Positions 35,648-44,562 of a stretch of DNA of 64,000 nucleotides are shown piece after piece. This stretch comes from Clostridium sp. UBA4548. Its GTDB lineage: Bacteria > Bacillota > Clostridia > Clostridiales > Clostridiaceae. The notes below the pieces were generated by a model, which was not told where the DNA came from, did no database searches, and worked only from the letters and a program-made list of their open reading frames with translations. Positions within the stretch are counted from its first letter, which is position 1, and each line of letters begins with the position of its first letter. Location: contig NZ_DGLI01000048.1 of assembly GCF_002387895.1 (NCBI RefSeq), positions 210,116-274,115 of the forward strand, written 5' to 3'. Made by a program: the position numbers and the translations under genes.

Positions 35648-36028
35648 GTTTTTATAATTTTAGTAGAATTTCTATCATGGGTATATAAGTTGAAAGTTTA
35701 TACTCTTCAACTTTAGAAGCTTCAAGGAAGCCAAGGTAGTTAAAAAACAAGTAAAACTTTAAAACTAGCTTCCACATGAAGAGTTCCAAGGAAACATAAG
35801 ACTATAGTAAAAAATAATCACAAAAATATTGAGAAACTTGCACTCAAACTGAAAGGTCTGAGTGTTTTTGGGTTAAACAGTAAAATTCTATGAAAAAGTG
35901 AATTTAAAGGTTATATTTTACAAATCTTAAGAAGTTCTTAAGATTTATATAAACAATATTTTAAGATTTCCTTGCTATTATTATGTTATAGAGAGTGCAG
36001 TAAGTTGCTAATCTGGAGGTAATAGTAA
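35648..36028. other. Gene-free stretch downstream of the L-box
   Basis: No open frame with a ribosome site. A further small terminator (CACTCA...TGAGTG plus five T, 35841-35869) and an inverted CTTAAGAA/TTCTTAAG near 35927-35943 are visible. The next gene probably has its own promoter near 35970-36000. Confidence 0.5.
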
Positions 36029-36619
36029 ATGGAAAAACATTATTTATATATAGTTCTTACGAGAACTAATACAACAGTTTCAAGGCTTATTGGGTTATTC
36101 ACCAATGATGAATATACTCATGCAGCAATTTCTTTAGATAAAGAATTAAGTAGAATGTATAGTTTTGCAAGAAAATATACATTTAATCCTTTTATCGGAA
36201 GGTTTAAACAGGAAGATTTAAATCAAGGGTTATACAAATTTAGCAATACTTTACCAGGTACCATAATAGAGGTTGAAGTTTCAAAAGAACAATATGAGAA
36301 AGCTGAGGAATTGATAAATAATTTTATAGATAATAGCAATAGCTATAAATATAACTATAAAGGACTTATACATAACCTACTAAATAAAGAAGTATGCTAC
36401 CAAGATAGGTTTTTATGTTCAGAGTTTGTATATTATATTTTAAACAACAGTGGGGTTTTGGATTTTAATATGTCAAGAAACCTTGTTAGGCCTGAAACCT
36501 TGCTTCAAGCAAAGGGTGAGATAACTTATAAGGGAAATCTTAAAGAGATAAAATCAATTAGTAATAACTATGAGATGGAAGAAATAAAGTTTATGGAGTT
36601 GAAGGCGATTTATGAATAA
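36029..36619 (+). CDS. Permuted NlpC/P60 (YiiX/LRAT-like) cysteine hydrolase
   Basis: 196 aa with the order of catalytic residues reversed from classic NlpC/P60. His 31 comes first (EYTHAAISLD), and Cys 130 comes late (FLCSEFVYYIL), as in the YaeF/YiiX/LRAT circularly permuted group. These enzymes act on lipid esters, amides or peptides. No signal peptide. The next gene starts inside its last codons (8-bp overlap), so the pair is translationally coupled. The partner is a VTT-domain membrane protein, which hints at membrane-lipid work. Confidence 0.72.
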   Translation: MEKHYLYIVLTRTNTTVSRLIGLFTNDEYTHAAISLDKELSRMYSFARKYTFNPFIGRFKQEDLNQGLYKFSNTLPGTIIEVEVSKEQYEKAEELINNFIDNSNSYKYNYKGLIHNLLNKEVCYQDRFLCSEFVYYILNNSGVLDFNMSRNLVRPETLLQAKGEITYKGNLKEIKSISNNYEMEEIKFMELKAIYE

Positions 36620-37295
36620 GCATAGAGAAAAAATCAAATTATGTTTATGCTTATTTCTGACTATAGGGTTATTATTAGGCATATTCTTTTACATGAAGTC
36701 AAAAGGGATTTTTAGCACAATTAATTCAGTAGAAACCTTTAAAGCCTATATTCAGAGTTATGGTGATAAGGCTTATGGAATGTTTTTCTTCATTCAATTT
36801 ATGTCTGTTATAATTGCACCAATACCTAGCAATATTAGTGCTGTGGTGGGGGGGAATGTATTTGGGTTGTGGCAATCCTTTTTCATTAGTTTGTTAGCTA
36901 TTATAAGTGGTTCAGTAGTAGTATTTATTCTTGCAAGAAAACTTGGAAGACCTTTTACTGAGAAATTTGTTAGTCCTAAAATTTCAGAAAAATATGAGAA
37001 GCTTATTTCTTCAAAAAAGGGGGAGCTGTTAGTTGGAATATTGTTCTTACTACCCTTTTTACCAGATGATGCTATAGGCTTCTTGGTGGGGCTTAGTACA
37101 ATGAGATTAGGTAGATACTTTATGATAATGATATTAACTAGGCCTTGGGAAATACTAGCTGCATCTGCATTGGGATCTTCAAATATTATAATGCCCTGGT
37201 GGGGCTGGGGTATTATTGCTATATTAGTTCTTTATGTAGTAAAGAATGGTAGTAAACTAGAAAACAAATTTGTTAGTGCATTTAAGGAAGGTTAA
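36612..37295 (+). CDS. TVP38/TMEM64 (VTT/DedA-like) membrane protein
   Basis: 227 aa with about five membrane segments. The VTT core is clear: PSNISAVVGGNVFGLWQSF (near 76), GSVVVFILARKLGRP (near 98) and a late FLPDDAIGFLVGLSTMRLGRY (given in parts, near 147). Members of this superfamily move or flip polar lipids. ATG 36612 overlaps the stop of the permuted NlpC/P60 gene. Substrate unknown. Confidence 0.88.
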   Translation: MNKHREKIKLCLCLFLTIGLLLGIFFYMKSKGIFSTINSVETFKAYIQSYGDKAYGMFFFIQFMSVIIAPIPSNISAVVGGNVFGLWQSFFISLLAIISGSVVVFILARKLGRPFTEKFVSPKISEKYEKLISSKKGELLVGILFLLPFLPDDAIGFLVGLSTMRLGRYFMIMILTRPWEILAASALGSSNIIMPWWGWGIIAILVLYVVKNGSKLENKFVSAFKEG

Positions 37296-37499
37296 TTATC
37301 AGCTTAAGACCATTATTCTTTATTTTAACTAAGAGTAGATATTATTGGGAACCTATATTTATTCATGAGGAACATAAATATAGGTTTCATATGGAAGTAG
37401 GTCCCCCACTCACTATAAACTGTAGACATAAGATAAAAAATCTATTTCAAGTAATAGAGAATTATGGTAAAATGGACAAAATAACAGGGGTTAATTAAA

Positions 37500-38408
37500 A
37501 TGATATTGGGGGTTAGGAATGTGGAAAATATAAATAATTTTAATATAAAGATTAAAGGAAAATTAAACTTAGAGGACTATAAGGAGATAAATAAGCTTCA
37601 AAGTCTTTGTCATGAAGTAGATAAAGTTTCTTTAAAATTAGAACTTGATTATAAATTAAGTAGAAGTGAGGTTGAAGGGAAAAATATAGGTGACCTCAAT
37701 GAATTCTTATACTATTATGAAAACATGTTAGTAGGTTATATTGGCATCTGTGAGTTTGGTGGGGCTGCTATGGAAATCAATGGAATGGTGCACCCAGACT
37801 TTAGGAGAAGAGGGATATTCAAGAAGTTATTTTCACTGGTTAAAGATGAAGGTGGTAAGAGAAACCCCAAAAAAATACTTTTACTTAGTGATAATAATTC
37901 TATTTCAGGGCTTGAATTTATTAAGAGTACAGGTGCAGAGCACCATCACTCAGAGTATGAGATGTTTTTAAGACGCAATAGTGAAACAAATTCTTCAGAT
38001 AATAATGTAGTTTTAAGAAGCGCTACTAACGAAGATGGAAGAGAAATTGCATGGCAAAACTCTATATATTTCAATGAAGAATTTAAGGAAGAAAACATTC
38101 CAATGCCTGAAGAAGAAGAAAAGTGTGGAATACTCATGTTCATAGCTGAAGTTGATAATAAGGTAATAGGGAAAGTTAACATAGAAATAAGAGAAGGTGT
38201 AGGCGGAATTTATGGATTAGGAGTAATTCCAGAGTATCGAGGAAGAGGCTATGGAAGAGAAATATTAACTAAAGCTGTGAAAATAATGCAAGAAAAGGGT
38301 GCAAAAGATATAATGCTTCAAGTGGAAGCAAAAAATAAGAATGCACTAAATCTTTATAAGTCTTGTGGATTTGAGGAAACTTATACTATGGATTATTATA
38401 AACTATAG
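37500..38408 (+). CDS. Tandem GNAT-fold acetyltransferase
   Basis: 302 aa with two GNAT domains. The first (about 60-150) contains HPDFRRRGIFKKLF. The second (about 165-300) contains the acetyl-CoA loop VIPEYRGRGYGREIL and the C-terminal NKNALNLYKSCGFEE block. It acetylates an unknown amine. The start may be GTG 37521 rather than ATG 37500, since the run GGGGGTTAGG lies just before the GTG. Not in an operon. Confidence 0.82.
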   Translation: MILGVRNVENINNFNIKIKGKLNLEDYKEINKLQSLCHEVDKVSLKLELDYKLSRSEVEGKNIGDLNEFLYYYENMLVGYIGICEFGGAAMEINGMVHPDFRRRGIFKKLFSLVKDEGGKRNPKKILLLSDNNSISGLEFIKSTGAEHHHSEYEMFLRRNSETNSSDNNVVLRSATNEDGREIAWQNSIYFNEEFKEENIPMPEEEEKCGILMFIAEVDNKVIGKVNIEIREGVGGIYGLGVIPEYRGRGYGREILTKAVKIMQEKGAKDIMLQVEAKNKNALNLYKSCGFEETYTMDYYKL

Positions 38409-38535
38409 AACTCAAAGATAAAAACTCCTAGAAGATTAGGGTTATACAAGAATATAAAAATTTCAAAAACCAAGGCCAGGAGTTATTTAGTTACAACTTA
38501 AATTCATTCATAGATAGTGATAAATATAAAAGAGT

Positions 38536-38590
38536 AAATAAAGAGCTTCTAAGTAAATGTATTACATTTGTCTTAGAAGCTCTTTATTTG
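38536..38590. terminator. Bidirectional terminator between convergent genes
   Basis: AGAGCTTCTAAG pairs with CTTAGAAGCTCT, with A-rich and T-rich flanks on both sides. It serves the GNAT gene (+) and the CstA-like gene (-). Confidence 0.85.
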
Positions 38591-38618
38591 AGTTACAATT
38601 TTATATTAAGTTAAACTA

Positions 38619-40055
38619 TTATGCTTCAAGCTTTTCATTTACTTGAGAGCTTTGCACTTTCTTTTTTGCAGCCATTAGGAACAGCACAAGGGCACCAATT
38701 GCAGCTAGTATTCCAACAGGATAAGCTATTGAAGAAGAAAGCTTAAACCCTTCAGGAGCCACAAGGATATAGGTTATAGAAACACCAGTCATGAATACTG
38801 CTGGCAATGTAGCTATCCAATGGATTTGCTTTCTTAAAGCTAAGTACATAGCTGAAGCCCAAAGTACAATCATTGCTAAGGTTTGATTAGACCATGCAAA
38901 GTATCTCCAAAGAATATTAAAGTCAATTCTTGTTAAAATGAAACCAATGATAAATAATGGAATAGTTATTATAAGTCTGTTTTTCATTGGTCCTTGTTTG
39001 AAGTTTAAAAAGTCTGCAATAGTAAGTCTTGCACTTCTAAAAGCTGTGTCTCCAGAAGTTACAGGGCAAGCTATTACACCAAGTATTGCAAGAGCTCCTC
39101 CAAATTTACCAAGTAGAGTTGTAGAAATTGTACTTACAACCCAACCTTGTCCACCGTTAGCAGTCATTTGTGCATTTAATTCTCCAGTGCTACCAAAGAA
39201 GGCTATTGCAGCAGCTGCCCAGATAAGAGCAACTATACCTTCAGCAATCATAGAACCATAGAATATTGCTCTACCTTGTTTTTCAGAAGTTATACATCTT
39301 GCCATCATAGGAGATTGTGTTGAGTGGAAGCCAGAGATAGCTCCACAAGCTATAGATATAAACATTAATGGCCAAATAGGTAGTTGTTTTGGGTGAAGGT
39401 TTGCTAATGTAATCTCAGGAATTTTATAGCCACCAAAGATTATGCCTCCTGATACCCCTAACGCCATAACTAAAAGGCAAATACCGAAGATTGGATAAAT
39501 TTTTCCAATAAGCTTATCTATTGGAAGTAAAGTAGCTAAAATATAATAAGCGAAGATTACATAAACCCAAAACTTAGCATCAAGCTTTTCAGGTGTAAGT
39601 ATAGCTAGAAGATTAGCTGGAGTTGTTATGAAAACTACACCTACAAGTATAAGAACTATAACTGAAAAACCTCTCATGAAGTTTTTAAAACCAGGTCCTA
39701 AATATTTTCCTACAACCTCAGGTATACTAGCACCATCATGTCTTACTGATAACATTCCAGATAAGTAGTCGTGCACTCCCCCTGCAAATATAGAACCAAG
39801 GACTATCCATAGAAAGGCAACAGGTCCCCATAACGCACCGGCAATAGCACCAAAGATTGGACCTGTCCCAGCAATGTTTAGGAATTGAATTAAGAAAATC
39901 TTCCAACCAGGCATTTTAACAAAATCTACACCATCTTCAAGTCTTACAGCTGGTGTTTGAATTTTTTCATCTGCGCCAAAAGCTTTTTCAACGATTTTAC
40001 TGTATACAAAATAACCTACAATTAAGGCAACAATAGAAAGAAGAAAAGATATCAT
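38619..40055 (-). CDS. CstA-family transporter, probable pyruvate or peptide uptake
   Basis: 478 aa with many membrane spans, in the CstA/BtsT family. Motifs include NIAGTGPIFGAIAGALWGP (near 50) and GVHDYLSGMLSVRHDGASI (near 85). It is shorter than the enterobacterial members, as is usual in clostridia. CstA takes up peptides, and BtsT takes up pyruvate. The genes immediately upstream are a LytTR regulator and LytS-type kinase, so a pyruvate-regulated role is favoured. The strong GGGGGG site precedes ATG at 40055, and an upstream in-frame ATG (40091) has none. Confidence 0.88.
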   Translation of the reverse strand: MISFLLSIVALIVGYFVYSKIVEKAFGADEKIQTPAVRLEDGVDFVKMPGWKIFLIQFLNIAGTGPIFGAIAGALWGPVAFLWIVLGSIFAGGVHDYLSGMLSVRHDGASIPEVVGKYLGPGFKNFMRGFSVIVLILVGVVFITTPANLLAILTPEKLDAKFWVYVIFAYYILATLLPIDKLIGKIYPIFGICLLVMALGVSGGIIFGGYKIPEITLANLHPKQLPIWPLMFISIACGAISGFHSTQSPMMARCITSEKQGRAIFYGSMIAEGIVALIWAAAAIAFFGSTGELNAQMTANGGQGWVVSTISTTLLGKFGGALAILGVIACPVTSGDTAFRSARLTIADFLNFKQGPMKNRLIITIPLFIIGFILTRIDFNILWRYFAWSNQTLAMIVLWASAMYLALRKQIHWIATLPAVFMTGVSITYILVAPEGFKLSSSIAYPVGILAAIGALVLFLMAAKKKVQSSQVNEKLEA

Positions 40056-40163
40056 TGATAAATCCCCCCTGTATAATAGTATTTTATACATATATTATAA
40101 AATACATGTATATGTTTACATGGGAAAAATCTTTAAATAACAAAAAGAGCACATAAAATACAT

Positions 40164-40868
40164 TTATATGCCCATGATTTGCTTAAACTTTGAAAGGTTA
40201 TGCCTGCTAACAGGAATTTCTTCTTCCACGTCTTGGAGCTTTAATAAATATGTGTTATTAAACCAGGGAATTATTTCTTTTATCTTATCTAAATTTACAA
40301 TGTAAGAACGATGGCATTTGAAAAAATTGTTTTGAGGAAGTTTTTTGTGAAAATCACTAATACTAGAATTAGTTTTAAATTCCTCTTCCTTGGTATAAAT
40401 CAAAACCTCATGCTCATTGGCTCTACAATAGCATATTTCACTCATATTTAAAACAACTAATTTTTCATTTTTCCATAGAGTAATTCTATCATTATTACAT
40501 TTGGTGATAGTATTATAGTTTTCCAGCTTTTTTAAAGTATCAACTATCCTATCCTCAGAATAAGGCTTTAATATGTAATCAAAGGCTGAAACTTCAAAAG
40601 CTTCAAGAGCATGCTCCCTATAAGCACTTATAAATACAATAATAGGATTATCTTTTAACGTGTTTATCACCCTGCTAAAGGTCATACCATCCAATTTAGG
40701 CATACTTATATCCAAGAAAATTACATCTACAGCATTATTTTGAACATATTCAAGAGCTTTTATGCTATCATCAAATTTATCAAGTATTTTAATTGAGCTA
40801 AAATTAGTAACAAAGTAACTTAACTCCTCTATGGCAGGAATTTCATCATCTATGATAATACAGTTCAT
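40164..40868 (-). CDS. LytTR-family response regulator
   Basis: 234 aa. The receiver has D8/D9 acids and the phosphorylation site D53 (VIFLDISMPKLDGM). The LytTR DNA-binding domain (about 125-232) shows the typical NEHEVLIYT and FFKCHRSYIVNLDKI stretches. GAAAGGTGG precedes ATG 40868; a longer in-frame start would overlap the kinase. It belongs with the LytS-type kinase and probably activates the CstA-like gene downstream. Confidence 0.9.
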   Translation of the reverse strand: MNCIIIDDEIPAIEELSYFVTNFSSIKILDKFDDSIKALEYVQNNAVDVIFLDISMPKLDGMTFSRVINTLKDNPIIVFISAYREHALEAFEVSAFDYILKPYSEDRIVDTLKKLENYNTITKCNNDRITLWKNEKLVVLNMSEICYCRANEHEVLIYTKEEEFKTNSSISDFHKKLPQNNFFKCHRSYIVNLDKIKEIIPWFNNTYLLKLQDVEEEIPVSRHNLSKFKQIMGI

Positions 40869-40872
40869 AAAT

Positions 40873-42549
40873 TTAGCCACCTTTCTCCTTTTCATTAAGT
40901 ATAAAGCTTATTTTTGTACCCACACTAAGTCTTTCAATATTAAGTCCATTACCATATATATATTTAAGTCTATTGTTAACATTAGACATACCAATTTTGT
41001 TTTCCTTAGAAGTACCATTATATATGTTGTCAATTATATGTTGGGAAATTCCAACACCATCATCTTCTATTATAACGAGAACTTCATTTGAATTATAATT
41101 TTTCACAATGATTTTTACATTACCTGATCCAGAACCCTCTAAAATCCCATGCTTAATAGAGTTTTCTACCAAGGGTTGAATAACAAGTGATGGAATTTTA
41201 ATATTTATATTTTCATCAACATCATAAGATACCTTTAATTTATCTCCAAAACGAGCTTTTTCTATTTCAACATAAGCTTTAACTTGTTCAAGTTCTTTGC
41301 TTATATCCACAAAGGTACTAGTGTTTTCAATGTTATATCTTAAATAGTTAGAAAGGTTTACTATAAGCTCTCTTGCTTTATTTGGATTAAATCTTAAAAA
41401 AGATACAATAGTATTTAAGGCATTAAAGAGAAAATGTGGATTGATTTGAGCTTGAAGAGCCTTTATTTCTGCCTTTGTAGCCATATCTTCAAGTCTCCCC
41501 AACTTACTAATTTCAAGTTGGGTGGAAATTAATTGAGATAACCCAACTGCCAGTTTTTCTGTGGTATAAGAAACACCATTTTCTATTGGGTAGTACAATT
41601 TTAAGGTTCCAATGACCTCTTGGTTTTCTTTAAGAGGGACAAGTATTGCAGATTTTAAAGGGCAGCTTCCGCAAAAGCATTGTATTTCTTCTGCAGAGTT
41701 TAAAATACTCATAGAACCATTATCAATTACCTGTTTTGTAGCTGTGGTTTGTATAGGGCTTCCTACAACATGATGATCTGATCCTAGGCCAGTATGAGCA
41801 AGAACTGTATTCCTATCAGTAATTGAAACTGCGGCAGCCCCAGTAGACTCTTTTATTATAGAGCAAATCTTAACTAAAGAATCATTGGTTACATCCCTAA
41901 AGTAGGGGAGCGTTTTATTAGCTATTTCTAGGGCTAGTTGAGCCTGAGATGCAGCTATTTGATCTTTTTCATTAAAGATTCTTTCTATAAGTAGTATAAG
42001 AATACTTATACCTAAAGCATTGGTAAAGGTCATAGGAAAGTAGATACTTTTTACTATAGAAACTGCACTGGTATAGGGCTTAGAGATAAGTAAAATAAGA
42101 AGCATTTCAATGCTTTCCATTACTAATCCACCAATGAATCCATAGAACCATTTGTTGTGCCCTGTACCTTTTTTGTACAGAATAGCAGAAATAAATCCAG
42201 CAATAATTGTGGCTATAGCGCAAGGAATAGAAGTTATTCCACCAATATCATAGGTAAATCTATGAATTCCAGCAAGAGTGCCAGCTACAATTCCAACAAA
42301 GGGACCGCAAAGAATTCCACCAGCCATTACTCCAATTATTCTGGTATTAGCTATGGCGCCGTTTACATCTGTACCAGAATAGGTTCCAATTATGCCAAAA
42401 ATAGCAAAGGCTAAAGCAAGTATGGTAAGTTCTCTCTTTCTAAATTTGTCTCTTTGTATTATTTTTTTTACTATAGATATATTTGAAATAGTGAAAGCTA
42501 GTATTACAACATAACCTAAATTGTTTATAAGATTTCTAAATAAATTCAT
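40873..42549 (-). CDS. LytS/BtsS-type sensor histidine kinase
   Basis: 558 aa: a 5TMR-LYT membrane sensor (about 1-200), a GAF-like region (about 220-350), the His-kinase motif NPHFLFNALNTIVSFL (near 375) and an HATPase_c domain to the C-terminus. In the sensor, R70, R97 and C110 fall at positions close to the Arg72, Arg99 and Cys110 that I recall as pyruvate ligands in E. coli BtsS; the fourth position (Ser113) is Ala here. Overlap-free coupling with the LytTR gene (4-bp gap) is evident. Pyruvate is the likely signal. Confidence 0.88.
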   Translation of the reverse strand: MNLFRNLINNLGYVVILAFTISNISIVKKIIQRDKFRKRELTILALAFAIFGIIGTYSGTDVNGAIANTRIIGVMAGGILCGPFVGIVAGTLAGIHRFTYDIGGITSIPCAIATIIAGFISAILYKKGTGHNKWFYGFIGGLVMESIEMLLILLISKPYTSAVSIVKSIYFPMTFTNALGISILILLIERIFNEKDQIAASQAQLALEIANKTLPYFRDVTNDSLVKICSIIKESTGAAAVSITDRNTVLAHTGLGSDHHVVGSPIQTTATKQVIDNGSMSILNSAEEIQCFCGSCPLKSAILVPLKENQEVIGTLKLYYPIENGVSYTTEKLAVGLSQLISTQLEISKLGRLEDMATKAEIKALQAQINPHFLFNALNTIVSFLRFNPNKARELIVNLSNYLRYNIENTSTFVDISKELEQVKAYVEIEKARFGDKLKVSYDVDENINIKIPSLVIQPLVENSIKHGILEGSGSGNVKIIVKNYNSNEVLVIIEDDGVGISQHIIDNIYNGTSKENKIGMSNVNNRLKYIYGNGLNIERLSVGTKISFILNEKEKGG

Positions 42550-42925
42550 ATAAATTACCTCTAGTTTTCAATTTAATATTTGTCCTTTAAAGTTTAACTA
42601 TAACTTTAAAATAATACTGGTATTATAGATAGTTTATCACAAATTGCATATAATTTATAAATTTATAGCAAAGCAATCAAGTTAATTAATTATAACAAAA
42701 GTCAGGATTTAGAACTTTTTTGGCATGGATTAAATTTGCAAGAAAAATCTCTCAATTTTTACTAATGATACTAAGAAAAAAAATTTGATAAAGTTATTTT
42801 TTTATTTATATTATATGATATAATACTTCCATGAAAAAAATGTATAATTTGGTCGAAACATGTTTATAAATTACATTTATTTACTTTGAATTTTAACATA
42901 TACGAAAGATATGAGGGGATGTAAA
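42550..42925. promoter_or_regulatory. Divergent promoter region between lytS-like and motA
   Basis: A TATAAT at 42819-42824 may serve motA; no consensus -35 or flagellar sigma-D promoter was found. The rest is AT-rich with no clear operator. Confidence 0.35.
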
Positions 42926-43711
42926 ATGGATATTTTTTTGATTATTGGTGTTATTACAGGTCTTTTTGCAATAATAGTAGGTATGATTGTAAAGGGAGCA
43001 GATGTTACTGTACTTCTAAATCCAGCTGCGGCTATAATAATTCTAATTGGTACCATTGCAGCAGTAATGAACTCTTTTCCTAAGGAGGAATTTCTTAAAA
43101 TTCCTAAAATACTAGGAGTTCTTTTTGGAAATAAGCAAAAAGAAAGGCCGGTAGCCATTGTAGAACAAATTATAGAAATGGCGCAAAGCACAAGAAAGAA
43201 TGGGTTATTAAGTCTTGAAAATACTATTCAAGGACTAGAGAATAAATTTATGAAAAAAGGACTTGAGATGGTAGTTGACGGTGCAGACCCTGAATTTATC
43301 AACGAAGTTTTAACTATTGATATTGATGAGACTGAAGAAAGACACCGTGCTGGAGCTTCAATTTTTACAACTGCAGGAGGATCAGCTCCGACCCTGGGAG
43401 TTTTAGGAGCTGTTATTGGATTAATTGGAGCTCTTGGAAACCTAAATGATACAGAAAAACTTGGTCATATGATAGCTGCTGCCTTTGTGGCAACTCTATA
43501 TGGAATTTTCTTTGGATACGTAATTTTCCATCCTTTTGCAACTAGATTAAAACGAAAATCCCATGAGGAAATAACTAATATGCGTATCATGTTAGAAGGT
43601 ATTCTATCAATTCAGGAAGGGAAAAATCCAAAAAGCATAGAAAAAAAACTATTAGGTATGTTAGCGCCAAAGGATAGAGTAAGTTTTGAAAAAAACAATA
43701 AGGATATTTAA
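42926..43711 (+). CDS. motA: Flagellar stator protein MotA
   Basis: 261 aa with four membrane segments (two at the N-terminus, two after residue 150). It forms with MotB the proton- or sodium-driven stator that turns the flagellum. The cytoplasmic loop holds conserved R/E charges (DETEERHRAGASIF), and the third segment is SAPTLGVLGAVIGLIGAL. The site GAGGGGATG precedes ATG 42926; an earlier ATG at 42911 lies inside it. It is 12 bp upstream of motB. Confidence 0.95.
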   Translation: MDIFLIIGVITGLFAIIVGMIVKGADVTVLLNPAAAIIILIGTIAAVMNSFPKEEFLKIPKILGVLFGNKQKERPVAIVEQIIEMAQSTRKNGLLSLENTIQGLENKFMKKGLEMVVDGADPEFINEVLTIDIDETEERHRAGASIFTTAGGSAPTLGVLGAVIGLIGALGNLNDTEKLGHMIAAAFVATLYGIFFGYVIFHPFATRLKRKSHEEITNMRIMLEGILSIQEGKNPKSIEKKLLGMLAPKDRVSFEKNNKDI

Positions 43712-43723
43712 AGGAGATTTATC

Positions 43724-44479
43724 ATGAGAAAGAAAAAAGTGCATCATGAAGAACACGTTGATGAAACATGGCTAATTCCTTATGCAGATATGCTTACTCT
43801 TTTGTTAGCCCTTTTTATTGTTATGTTTGCTATGAGTAAAGTTGATAACGAAAAATTTAAGAGTGTTCAGCAGAACTTTAATGCTATATTCTCAGGTGGA
43901 AGTGGTTTAATGGAAGAAGGAGGGCCAAGCCTTCCGGTACCACAACCAGGAAGTTCTGGAGTTGAAAATTCACCTATTTCAAATAATGTATTAGAAGATA
44001 ATAAAATGAAAGAAGTTAAAGATAATTTGCAGGGTCAAATTGATAGTGGAGGATATGGAGATAAGGTTAAGGTAGATCTCAATGAGGGAGGCTTAGAAAT
44101 ATCTATTCAGGATGTTGTACTTTTTAATTCAGGCGATGCACAAGTATTACAAGGAGTGGAACCTTTGCTAAAGGAAATTTCTCGTATGCTCAAGGGATTA
44201 GATAATGAAGTTAAAATTGTAGGACATACAGATAATGTACCCATTAGTAATTCTAAGTTTCGCTCAAATTGGGACTTAAGTGCTATGAGAGCCATCAATG
44301 TAATGAATTTTATAGGTAGCACAGGTGAAGTGCAAATGGGAAGAATGTCAATTCAAGCTTATGCAGATCAAAAGCCTAAGTATGATAATTCAACAAGTGA
44401 CGGTAGAGCTAAAAATAGAAGGGTAGAAATTTTTATTGTGCGTAAGTATTCAGCACCTACTAAGGTTAATGGAAATTAA
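43724..44479 (+). CDS. motB: Flagellar stator protein MotB
   Basis: 251 aa. A single N-terminal membrane segment bears the ion-binding Asp at position 22 in PYADMLTLLLALFIVMFA. The periplasmic-type OmpA-like peptidoglycan-binding domain (about 125-245) has VGHTDNVPISNSKF and RAKNRRVEIFI. AAAGGAG precedes ATG 43724. No other flagellar gene is in the window. Confidence 0.95.
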   Translation: MRKKKVHHEEHVDETWLIPYADMLTLLLALFIVMFAMSKVDNEKFKSVQQNFNAIFSGGSGLMEEGGPSLPVPQPGSSGVENSPISNNVLEDNKMKEVKDNLQGQIDSGGYGDKVKVDLNEGGLEISIQDVVLFNSGDAQVLQGVEPLLKEISRMLKGLDNEVKIVGHTDNVPISNSKFRSNWDLSAMRAINVMNFIGSTGEVQMGRMSIQAYADQKPKYDNSTSDGRAKNRRVEIFIVRKYSAPTKVNGN

Positions 44480-44506
44480 AGTACTTATAAACTTAATACA
44501 CATTAA

Positions 44507-44545
44507 AGAAGAGCAAATGAACCTTTGATTCAATTGCTCTTTTTT
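44507..44545. terminator. Terminator between motB and the APC permease
   Basis: AAGAGCAAATGAA pairs with TTCAATTGCTCTT around a short loop, followed by a T run; usable on both strands. Confidence 0.85.
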
Positions 44546-44562
44546 GTTTGAAGTAAAAGTAT

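Noticed and set aside
42157..42414. 85-aa plus-strand frame rich in Ser/Asn
   Set aside because: Antisense shadow of the LytS-type kinase; low-complexity composition reflects the opposite strand.
42780..42925. Flagellar sigma-D promoter upstream of motA
   Set aside because: No TAAA with correctly spaced GCCGATAT was found; only a generic TATAAT.
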